Shown one piece after another: positions 1-4,923 of a stretch of DNA of 5,497 nt. This DNA comes from Kitasatospora sp040298565 (GTDB taxonomy: Bacteria > Actinomycetota > Actinomycetes > Streptomycetales > Streptomycetaceae). The DNA lies in assembly GCF_040298565.1 (NCBI RefSeq), contig NZ_JBEPAK010000353.1, positions 1 through 5,497 of the forward strand. The letters are read 5' to 3'. The position numbers were made by a program, and so were the translations under genes. The notes beneath the pieces were generated by a model. That model saw only the letters and a program-made list of their open reading frames with translations, searched no databases and had not been told where the DNA came from. Each line of letters starts with the position of its first letter. The first letter of the stretch is position 1.

Positions 1-17
1 CTGCGGGAGAGGCCGGT

Positions 18-104
18 CGGCCCGGTGCGGCGGGCCGGTGAAACACGGTGACGCCCGCTGCCGGAACAGCGGGCGGCCGGCCGGGGCGCGGTGCCCCGAC
101 CGGC
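18..104 (-). other. Three tandem hairpins downstream of glpK
   Basis: Three inverted repeats lie in a row after the glpK stop codon. In the direction of glpK transcription, the first (104-76) pairs GCCGG plus CGGGGC with their complements across a 5-nt loop, with one C-A mismatch. The second (75-52) is a perfect 9-bp stem, CGCCCGCTG with CAGCGGGCG, around a 6-nt loop. The third (37-18) is a 7-bp stem, CGGCCCG with CGGGCCG, around a 6-nt loop. The second is followed by only a weak T-rich stretch (GTGTTTC). They could attenuate transcription or protect the 3' end of the message between glpK and the dehydrogenase gene expected next. Chance hairpins are common at this GC content, so the role is uncertain. 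Confidence 0.4.
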
Positions 105-110
105 TCTCGG

Positions 111-1631
111 TCAGTTGTTCTCTTCCTCCTCCACCCAGCCCATGGTGCGCTCCACGGCCTTGAGCCACTTCTTGTACTCACGCTCCCGGGTGGCCTCGTC
201 CATGCGCGGGGTCCACTCGGCGGCGCGGTGCCAGTTGGCCCGCAGGGTGTCGAGGTCGTTCCAGAAGCCGACGGCGAGACCCGCCGCGTAGGCGGCGCCG
301 AGGGCGGTGGTCTCGGCCACGTACGGGCGCTCGACCGGGGCGTCCAGGACGTCGGCGATGTTCTGCATGAGCAGGTTGTTGCTGGTCATGCCGCCGTCGA
401 CCTTGAGGGCGGTGAGCTCGACCCCGGAGTCCTTCTGCATGGCGTCGACGACCTCGCGGGTCTGCCAGGCGGTGGCCTCCAGGACGGCCCGGGCCAGGTG
501 GCCCTTGGTGACGTACCGGGTCAGACCGGCGATCACACCGCGGGCGTCGGAGCGCCAGTACGGGGCGAACAGGCCGGAGAAGGCCGGGACGAAGTAGGCG
601 CCGCCGTTGTCCTCGACGGTGTTGGCGAGGGTCTCGATCTCGGCGGCGGTGGAGATGATGCCGAGCTGGTCGCGCAGCCACTGGACGAGCGAGCCGGTGA
701 CGGCGATCGAGCCCTCCAGCGCGTACACCGGGGCCTGGTCGCCGATCCGGTAGCCGACGGTGGTCAGCAGGCCGTGGTACGAGTTGACGATCTTCTCGCC
801 GGTGTTCAGCAGCAGGAAGGTGCCGGTGCCGTAGGTGGACTTGGCCTCGCCCTCGTCGAAGCAGGTCTGGCCGAACAGCGCGGCCTGCTGGTCGCCGAGC
901 GCGGAGGCGACCGGCACGCCGGCCAGGTCGCCGACGGCCTCGCCGTACACCTCGGCGGAGGAGCGGATCTCCGGCAGGACGGCCAGCGGCACGCCCATCG
1001 ACTCGGCGATGCTCTCGTCCCAGGCCAGGGTCTTGAGGTTCATCAGCATGGTGCGGCTGGCGTTGGTCACGTCGGTGACGTGCTTGCCGCCGTCGACACC
1101 GCCGGTGAGGTTCCAGATCACCCAGGTGTCCATGGTGCCGAACAGGATGTCGCCGGCCTCGGCGCGCTCGCGCAGGCCCTCGACGTTGTCCAGCAGCCAG
1201 CGGATCTTCGGACCGGCGAAGTAGCTGGCCAGCGGGAGGCCGGTCTCGCGGCGGAAGCGGTCCTGGCCGACGTTGCGGCCCAGCTCGCGGCAGAGCGCCT
1301 CGGTGCGGGTGTCCTGCCACACCAGCGCGTTGTGCACCGGCTCGCCGGTGTTCTTGTCCCACAGGACGGTGGTCTCGCGCTGGTTGGTGATGCCGATGGC
1401 GCGGATGTCGTCCTTGGTCAGGCCGGCCTTCTCCAGCGCGCCGCGGACGACCGACTGCACCCGGGTCCAGATCTCCGCGGCGTCGTGCTCGACGTAGCCG
1501 GGCTGGGGGAAGATCTGCCGGTGCTCCTGCTGGTCGACGGCGACGATCCGCCCGTCGGCGCCGAAGATGATGCAGCGGCTGGAGGTGGTGCCCTGGTCGA
1601 TCGCGGCGATGTAGTTGCCAGTGGAGGTCAT
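111..1631 (-). CDS. glpK: Glycerol kinase (gylA-type)
   Basis: ATP-dependent glycerol kinase of the FGGY sugar-kinase family. It converts glycerol to sn-glycerol-3-phosphate in the cytoplasm, trapping what the facilitator admits. The 506-residue length is normal for the family. The N-terminal phosphate-binding motif DQGTTSSR is at residues 12-19. Glycerol-contacting R85, E86 and Y137 and the catalytic base D247 (in GDQQAALFGQ) match E. coli R83, E84, Y135 and D245. YGTGTF at 267-272, the adenosine-side motif DGGMTSNNLLMQ at 412-423 and TTALGAAYAAG at 441-451 are all present. The ATG is preceded by GAGGA at an 8-nt spacing. The gene lies 98 bp after glpF with no clear terminator between, so the two are probably co-transcribed. 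The loop before D247 (VYGEAVGDLAGVP) lacks both the histidine that HPr phosphorylates in Firmicutes and the glycine-rich fructose-bisphosphate loop of the E. coli enzyme. Control is therefore probably transcriptional. Confidence 0.97.
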   Translation of the reverse strand: MTSTGNYIAAIDQGTTSSRCIIFGADGRIVAVDQQEHRQIFPQPGYVEHDAAEIWTRVQSVVRGALEKAGLTKDDIRAIGITNQRETTVLWDKNTGEPVHNALVWQDTRTEALCRELGRNVGQDRFRRETGLPLASYFAGPKIRWLLDNVEGLRERAEAGDILFGTMDTWVIWNLTGGVDGGKHVTDVTNASRTMLMNLKTLAWDESIAESMGVPLAVLPEIRSSAEVYGEAVGDLAGVPVASALGDQQAALFGQTCFDEGEAKSTYGTGTFLLLNTGEKIVNSYHGLLTTVGYRIGDQAPVYALEGSIAVTGSLVQWLRDQLGIISTAAEIETLANTVEDNGGAYFVPAFSGLFAPYWRSDARGVIAGLTRYVTKGHLARAVLEATAWQTREVVDAMQKDSGVELTALKVDGGMTSNNLLMQNIADVLDAPVERPYVAETTALGAAYAAGLAVGFWNDLDTLRANWHRAAEWTPRMDEATREREYKKWLKAVERTMGWVEEEENN

Positions 1632-1688
1632 GTGGAGGGTCCTCGGCTCAGGTTCGGGGGGTTGCGGGGTGGGTGGGCCTGACGTGCT

Positions 1689-1699
1689 TCTCGGTCAGT
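1689..1699 (-). repeat. 11-bp direct repeat, copy in the glpF-glpK gap
   Basis: ACTGACCGAGA on the minus strand lies in the 98-bp gap between glpF and glpK. The same 11 bases, in the same orientation, occur at 115-105 across the glpK stop codon. In this copy the ACTGAC part can also pair with a downstream GTCAG to form a weak 5-bp stem. No function is assigned. It may be chance or the trace of a small duplication. Confidence 0.3.
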
Positions 1700-1729
1700 C
1701 CCCGTGCTCGGTGCGGTCCAACCCGGTCT

Positions 1730-2449
1730 TTAGAAGAGGGCGTTGTACACGCCGCCGGCGGCCAGACCGCCCAGGACGGGGCCGACGACCGGGATCCAGG
1801 CGTACGACCAGTCCGAGCCGCCCTTGTGGGGGATCGGCAGGAAGGTGTGCGCGATGCGCGGGCCGAGGTCGCGGGCCGGGTTGATGGCGTAGCCGGTCGG
1901 GCCACCGAGGGAGAGGCCGATGCCGACGACGGTGAAGGCGACCATCAGGGTGCTGGTGCCGGACTTCGTGAGCCCGTCGTTGGTGCCGATGGTCAGGATC
2001 AGGAGGCAGAGCACGAAGGTGCCGATGACCTCGGTGATCAGGTTCTGGATCGGGTTCCGGATCTCGGGCCCGGTCGAGAAGATGCCGAGGGTGGGCTCCT
2101 TGTTGGCCTGGAACTGGCCGAGGTAGGTGAGCCAGACCAGCACGGCGCCGATGATCGCGCCGAGCAGCTGGGAGCCGAGGTAGAGCGGCACCTGGCTCCA
2201 GTCGCCGCTCTTGACGGCGAGCGCGAGGGTGACGGCCGGGTTCAGGTGGGCGCCGGACTTCGAAGCCGACATGTAGGCGGCGACCAGGACCGCGAAGCCC
2301 CAGCCGAAGGTGATCGCCAGCCAGCCGGCGTTGACGGCCTTCGACTTCTTGAGGGTCACGGCGGCGCAGACGCCACCGCCGAGGAGTATCAGAGCGGCGG
2401 TGCCGAGGGTTTCGCCGACGAAGACGTCGCCGTTGGAGAACGCGGACAC
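1730..2449 (-). CDS. glpF: Glycerol facilitator, MIP/aquaglyceroporin family (gylC-type)
   Basis: Integral membrane channel for passive glycerol entry, of the major intrinsic protein family. With the GTG start used here it has 239 residues, mostly hydrophobic with six expected membrane spans. Both half-helix motifs are intact: NPA at residues 70-72 (GAHLNPAV) and NPARD at 190-194. The selectivity-filter positions corresponding to E. coli GlpF W48, F200 and R206 read W50, Y187 and R193. The tryptophan and arginine mark a glycerol-conducting channel; the phenylalanine is conservatively replaced by tyrosine. The GTG at 2449-2447 is preferred because AAGGGAG lies 5 nt upstream. An in-frame ATG at 2467 would add MDKGVF but has only CTCCTCCGGGCCAT in front of it, with no ribosome-binding site. 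The gene heads the glpF-glpK operon, 300 bp downstream of gylR, and has its own promoter and operator. The stop codon is TAA. Confidence 0.95.
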   Translation of the reverse strand: MSAFSNGDVFVGETLGTAALILLGGGVCAAVTLKKSKAVNAGWLAITFGWGFAVLVAAYMSASKSGAHLNPAVTLALAVKSGDWSQVPLYLGSQLLGAIIGAVLVWLTYLGQFQANKEPTLGIFSTGPEIRNPIQNLITEVIGTFVLCLLILTIGTNDGLTKSGTSTLMVAFTVVGIGLSLGGPTGYAINPARDLGPRIAHTFLPIPHKGGSDWSYAWIPVVGPVLGGLAAGGVYNALF

Positions 2450-2454
2450 AAAGA

Positions 2455-2461
2455 CTCCCTT
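2455..2461 (-). promoter_or_regulatory. Ribosome-binding site that decides the glpF start
   Basis: AAGGGAG on the minus strand sits 5 nt before the GTG at 2449 and lies inside the reading frame of the longer ATG alternative (2467). Nothing resembling GGAGG precedes that ATG. This makes the GTG the probable initiation codon. Confidence 0.7.
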
Positions 2462-2548
2462 GTCCATATGGCCCGGAGGAGCGGGTGGGGGTGGGCCGGT
2501 GGATCGCCGTGCGGGTGAGCGCGCTGTGGGAGTGATCTTCCCGGCCGT

Positions 2549-2567
2549 CGTTCGACAATGTCGACCG
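2549..2567 (-). promoter_or_regulatory. Putative GylR operator in front of glpF
   Basis: This 19-bp near-palindrome is centred on A2558. On the plus strand the core is TCGACA-A-TGTCGA, extended to CG...CG at the ends with one mismatched pair (T2551/C2565). It matches the site at 3536-3554 at 18 of 19 bases. It lies 100-118 bp upstream of the glpF GTG and immediately downstream of the -10 candidate (2577-2582), covering roughly the expected transcription start. A bound repressor there would block initiation or escape. IclR-family proteins, including Streptomyces GylR, bind such palindromes. Assignment to the adjacent regulator is inferred from the two copies. Confidence 0.75.
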
Positions 2568-2576
2568 TCATGCGGA

Positions 2577-2606
2577 AGCTTCCTCCCCAGGTCGCCTCCA
2601 CGTCAA
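2577..2606 (-). promoter_or_regulatory. Candidate promoter of the glpF-glpK operon
   Basis: On the minus strand a good -35 hexamer, TTGACG (2606-2601), is followed after 18 bp by GAAGCT (2582-2577), a partial match to the actinomycete -10 consensus. Transcription would begin near 2570, at the edge of the operator centred on 2558. The leader before the GTG start would be about 120 nt. The -10 match is modest, so the position is a prediction. Confidence 0.45.
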
Positions 2607-2666
2607 GGCGGGGTTACGCAGCTGTGACCCTTCCCTCGACCCGCCCCCCGAAGTTACCCAGCGGAG

Positions 2667-2683
2667 TGTCCGGAATCCGGACA
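2667..2683. promoter_or_regulatory. Perfect 17-bp palindrome in the gylR-glpF gap
   Basis: TGTCCGGA and its exact complement TCCGGACA flank a single central A2675. The site is about 60 bp upstream of the glpF -35 candidate and just after the gylR terminator hairpin. It has the same layout as the GylR sites (8-bp or longer arms, one central A, TGTC/GACA edges or core) but a different sequence. On the minus strand it is not followed by a T-tract, so it does not read as a terminator. It could be an upstream operator for GylR or for another regulator such as a catabolite-control factor. Confidence 0.5.
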
Positions 2684-2724
2684 AAACGCCAAGGCGCGGA
2701 CAGGCTTCCGCCCCGTCCGCGCCT
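2683..2724 (-). terminator. Terminator-like hairpin after gylR
   Basis: On the minus strand a perfect 10-bp stem, AGGCGCGGAC (2724-2715) pairing with GTCCGCGCCT (2701-2692), encloses a 13-nt loop. It is followed by a T-containing stretch ending in TTTT (2686-2683). It begins 25 nt after the gylR stop codon. It would end the gylR transcript before the glpF promoter, consistent with separate transcription of the regulator. The T-run starts 5 nt after the stem, so efficiency may be partial. Confidence 0.6.
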
Positions 2725-2749
2725 CAGCGTGACGGATGGACCGCTGCGC

Positions 2750-3514
2750 TCAGAACCGCCCGGCGCCCAGGTCGCGCGAGATCGCGCGCGCCGCGCTGCG
2801 CACCGAGGCGACCAGCGAGGGCTTCACGAAGCCGTCCTCGCAGACCCGTTCCACCGGGCCGCTGACGCACACCGCGCCCACCGGATTGCGCCGCCGGTCC
2901 TGGATCAGCGCGCCGATCGAGGCCACGCCCTCCCAGGTCTCCTCGATCGAGTCCGCCCACCCGCGCTCGCGGATCAGCGCGCACTCGGCGTCCAGGTCGG
3001 CCGCCTCGGTCAGCGTCCGCAGGGTGTACGGCTCGTACGGGCCGTCGCCCAACTCGCCGCGCGCGACCGGGTCGTAGGCCACCAGCACCTTGCCCAGCGC
3101 GGTGCTGTGCAGCGGCTGCATCGAACCGACCTCCAGCACCTGCCGGGTGTCGTCGGGCCGGAACACGTGGTGCACGACCAGCACGCCCTGCTGGTGCAGC
3201 ACCCCCAGGTACACCGTCTCCCCGGCCGCCCGGGCCAGGTCGTCGGCCCAGACCAGCGCCCGCGCCCGGAGCTCGTGCACGTCCAGGTAGCTCTGGCCGA
3301 GCCGCAGCAGCTCGGCGCCCAGCTGGTACTTGCCGCTCTCCGGGTCCTGCTCCACGAACCCCTCCTGCTGCAGCGTGCGCAGGATGCCGTGCGCCGTCCC
3401 CTTGGCGAGGTCCAGCGCGGTCGCGACCTCGGACAGTCCCAGGCGGCGCTCACCGCCGGCCAGCAGGCGCATGATCGCGGCGGCCCGGGAGAGCGACTGG
3501 ATCGGGCCGGGCAT
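2750..3514 (-). CDS. gylR: IclR-family regulator of glycerol genes
   Basis: A DNA-binding repressor of the IclR family. Its position directly upstream of glpF-glpK matches gylR of the Streptomyces coelicolor gyl locus, where GylR mediates glycerol induction. The protein has 254 residues, typical for the family. The N-terminal winged helix-turn-helix spans about residues 5-65, with LGLSEVATALDLAKGTAHGI at 25-44 followed by the wing around EGFVEQDPESGKYQLG. The C-terminal effector domain carries the family marks HSTALGKVLVA (136-146), GVASIGALI (196-204) and AVCVSGP (214-220). By family knowledge the inducer is probably glycerol-3-phosphate. The ATG is chosen because GGAGG lies 5 nt upstream (3524-3520) and MPGPIQSLSRA is a normal IclR N-terminus. 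The frame stays open 88 codons further, but only through repeat DNA and the operator. Autoregulation is suggested by the operator 22-40 bp before the start. Confidence 0.93.
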   Translation of the reverse strand: MPGPIQSLSRAAAIMRLLAGGERRLGLSEVATALDLAKGTAHGILRTLQQEGFVEQDPESGKYQLGAELLRLGQSYLDVHELRARALVWADDLARAAGETVYLGVLHQQGVLVVHHVFRPDDTRQVLEVGSMQPLHSTALGKVLVAYDPVARGELGDGPYEPYTLRTLTEAADLDAECALIRERGWADSIEETWEGVASIGALIQDRRRNPVGAVCVSGPVERVCEDGFVKPSLVASVRSAARAISRDLGAGRF

Positions 3515-3535
3515 GGGTACCTCCGCGCTGACAGG

Positions 3536-3554
3536 CGGTCGACAATGTCGACCG
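3536..3554 (-). promoter_or_regulatory. Putative GylR operator in front of gylR
   Basis: A perfect palindrome centred on A3545. The shared 19-bp core is at 3536-3554, and symmetry extends to 3535-3555, with 10-bp arms GCGGTCGACA and TGTCGACCGC. It matches the glpF site at 18 of 19 bases and is the more symmetrical, probably the tighter, of the two. Lying 22-40 bp upstream of the gylR ATG, it would let the regulator repress its own synthesis. Confidence 0.78.
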
Positions 3555-3668
3555 CATTGGTGACGGGACGAGTCTGCCAGGCCGCCGTCCGTCCGTGCAC
3601 CTTCCCCCTCGGTAACCCGCCCTCGGTCCGGTGTTAACCTCCCGTCCGCCGTGCCCGGAACCCGGGCC

Positions 3669-3720
3669 CCGTCCGCCCGTCCGCCCGTCCGTCCGTCTGC
3701 CCGTCTGCCCGTCCGTCCGT
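3669..3720. repeat. Tetranucleotide tandem repeat, 13 units
   Basis: Thirteen consecutive 4-bp units: nine are CCGT, two CCGC and two CTGC, with the variants alternating with CCGT. The array spans 52 bp between the mmuM stop and the gylR promoter region, and a short CCGT pair also occurs near 3587-3594. Such arrays are prone to slipped-strand length change. It is noncoding, so any effect would be on spacing or on the mmuM 3' end. No CRISPR character: there are no spacers. Confidence 0.85.
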
Positions 3721-3738
3721 GCCGGGCCTGCCAGGGCC

Positions 3739-3764
3739 GCCGAGACCGCCTAGCCGAGACCGCC
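3739..3764. repeat. 12-bp direct repeat pair near the mmuM 3' end
   Basis: GCCGAGACCGCC occurs at 3739-3750 and again at 3753-3764, separated by TA, and is followed by a partial third copy (ACGACCGCC). It lies 27 bp beyond the mmuM stop codon. No function is assigned; it fits a repeat-prone spacer. Confidence 0.6.
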
Positions 3765-3791
3765 ACGACCGCCGGCACCGCCGGGCAGGAC

Positions 3792-4736
3792 CTAGCCGTC
3801 CACTCCGCTCAGCAGCCCCCGCCGCACCGCCACCTCGGCCGCCAGCGCGGCGATCCCGTCCGGCCCGACCCGGCAGCAGCCGCCGACCAGCCGCGCCCCG
3901 TCCGCCAGCCAGCCGCCCACCCGCGCCGAGCGGAACGTCGGCTCCCCGCGCCAGGTCCGGCGGCCGGCGTCCCACTCCTCCCCGCTGTTCGGGTAGACCA
4001 CCACCGGCTTGCCGGTCACCTCGGCGGCCAGCGCCACCGCCCGGTCCGCGTCCTGCGGCGTGCAGCAGTTGACGCCCACCGCCAGCACCTCGTCGACCTC
4101 CGCCGCCAGGGCGAACGCCTCGGCCAGCGGCTGCCCCGCCCGGGTCCGGTCACCCGCCACGCTGTACGACAGCCAGGCCGGCACCCCCAGGCCGTGCACC
4201 AGCTCCAGCAGCGCCCGAGCCTCGTCCGCGTCCGGCACCGTCTCCAGCGCCAGCACGTCCGGCCTGGCCGCGGCCAGCACCTCCAGCCGGGGCCGGTGGA
4301 AGGCCACCAGGTCCGCCCTGCTCAGCCCGTACCGCCCCCGGTACTCCGACCCGTCCGCCAGCACCGCCCCGTACGGGCCGACCGAGGCCGCCACCCAGCG
4401 CCGCCGCCCGCCCGGCTCCGCCCGCGCCGCCTCCCGGGCCAGCTCCACACTGCTCGCCAGCAGCCGGGCCGCTTCCGAGTGCCCGACCCCGCGCCGGGCG
4501 AAGCCCTCGAAGCTCGCCTGGTAGCTCGCCGTGATGGCCACCTCCGCCCCGGCCGCGAAGTACGCCCGGTGCGCCGCCACCACCGCCGCCGGGTCGTCCG
4601 CGAGCAGCCGCGCCGACCACAGCTCGTCCGACAGGTCGTGCCCGGCCGCCGCCAGCTGGTTCGACATCCCGCCGTCCAGGACCAGCGGGCCGGCCGCCAG
4701 CGCCGCGGCGAAGTCCGGCGGGGGAGCAATGGGCAT
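3792..4736 (-). CDS. mmuM: Homocysteine S-methyltransferase
   Basis: A zinc-dependent methyltransferase that makes methionine by moving a methyl group from S-methylmethionine (or S-adenosylmethionine) to homocysteine. The 314-residue length is standard for the stand-alone MmuM type and far shorter than cobalamin-dependent MetH. Residues show the family order: LDGGMSNQL at 19-28, TASYQASFEGF at 69-79, ETVPDADEA at 165-173, GVNCC at 221-225, VYPNSGEEWD at 247-256 and GGCCR at 285-289. The zinc ligands are expected to be C224, C287 and C288. The ATG has GAGGAGG 5 nt upstream. A candidate -10 (TAGGCT, minus strand 4776-4771) lies about 35 bp before the start, without a good -35. It is on the same strand as the glycerol genes but 277 bp from gylR, with no evident metabolic link. 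The S-methylmethionine preference is by family analogy. Confidence 0.93.
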   Translation of the reverse strand: MPIAPPPDFAAALAAGPLVLDGGMSNQLAAAGHDLSDELWSARLLADDPAAVVAAHRAYFAAGAEVAITASYQASFEGFARRGVGHSEAARLLASSVELAREAARAEPGGRRRWVAASVGPYGAVLADGSEYRGRYGLSRADLVAFHRPRLEVLAAARPDVLALETVPDADEARALLELVHGLGVPAWLSYSVAGDRTRAGQPLAEAFALAAEVDEVLAVGVNCCTPQDADRAVALAAEVTGKPVVVYPNSGEEWDAGRRTWRGEPTFRSARVGGWLADGARLVGGCCRVGPDGIAALAAEVAVRRGLLSGVDG

Positions 4737-4741
4737 CGGGG

Positions 4742-4748
4742 CCTCCTC
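4742..4748 (-). promoter_or_regulatory. Strong ribosome-binding site of mmuM
   Basis: GAGGAGG on the minus strand ends 5 nt before the ATG at 4736. It is nearly a full complement of the 16S rRNA 3' end and fixes this start. Confidence 0.8.
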
Positions 4749-4835
4749 GGCAGCGGTCGTTCCCGGTCACAGCCTAGAAGCCGGAAGTGCCCGGCGGCCC
4801 GGAAACCGGAGGCGCTCGTGGATCCGGAAAACCGT

Positions 4836-4864
4836 TTGCCGTCGGGCAGGGCGGTCGTTACGTT
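4836..4864 (+). promoter_or_regulatory. Candidate promoter of the Nudix gene
   Basis: TTGCCG (4836-4841) and TACGTT (4859-4864) are separated by 17 bp, fitting a housekeeping-type promoter with a TAnnnT -10. Transcription would begin near 4871, giving a leader of roughly 50 nt. A short symmetric AAAC-C-GTTT element at 4829-4837 overlaps the -35 and could be an operator. CCGGAA occurs three times upstream (4781, 4799, 4824). Confidence 0.45.
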
Positions 4865-4923
4865 GTGCTCAGCCCGAGAACGACGGCACCGGATGCCCTC
4901 GACCGTGCGGAGAGGAGCCCGCG

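Larger units (their letters stand above)
3515..3791. other. Noncoding spacer between mmuM and gylR
   Basis: This stretch holds the gylR ribosome-binding site (3520-3524), the operator (3536-3554), a GTTAAC palindrome at 3633-3638, the tetranucleotide repeat (3669-3720) and a pair of 12-bp direct repeats (3739-3764). I find no convincing -35/-10 pair for gylR and no canonical terminator for mmuM. Only short CCGGC/GCCGG-type hairpins follow the mmuM stop. Open frames here consist of low-complexity repeats and are not genes. Confidence 0.6.

Noticed and set aside
178..1362. Minus-strand 394-codon frame inside glpK
   Set aside because: It is a +1-type shadow, Arg/Pro/Gly-rich, with no recognisable domain.
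48..1682. Long plus-strand open frame of 544 codons opposite glpK
   Set aside because: It is antisense to a complete glycerol kinase with all catalytic motifs. Its composition is Gly/Ala/Val/Asp-rich low complexity, as expected for a shadow frame in high-GC DNA.
1677..1700. Terminator between glpF and glpK
   Set aside because: Only a 5-bp CTGAC/GTCAG stem without a T-tract is present, too weak to support termination within the operon.
1673..2518. Plus-strand frame opposite glpF
   Set aside because: It is antisense to a MIP channel with both NPA motifs intact; its composition is that of a shadow.
2667..2683. The 17-bp palindrome as the gylR terminator
   Set aside because: On the minus strand the T-run precedes rather than follows it. 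That T-run belongs to the 10-bp-stem hairpin at 2692-2724, which is the better terminator.
2558..3637. Plus-strand frame opposite gylR
   Set aside because: It is antisense to a full IclR protein and starts within the operator; there is no ribosome-binding site and no domain.
3669..3764. Possible CRISPR or mobile-element end in the repeat region
   Set aside because: The units are 4 bp and 12 bp with no unique spacers, no terminal inverted repeats and no transposase.
3515..3778. 88-codon N-terminal extension of gylR
   Set aside because: It would translate the tetranucleotide array (DGRTGGRADG-like repeats) and the operator. The internal ATG at 3514 has a proper GGAGG and gives a standard IclR N-terminus.
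4531..4923. Upstream extension of the Nudix frame into mmuM
   Set aside because: It overlaps mmuM antisense and the promoter region. ATG 4924 with AGAGGAG is a better start.
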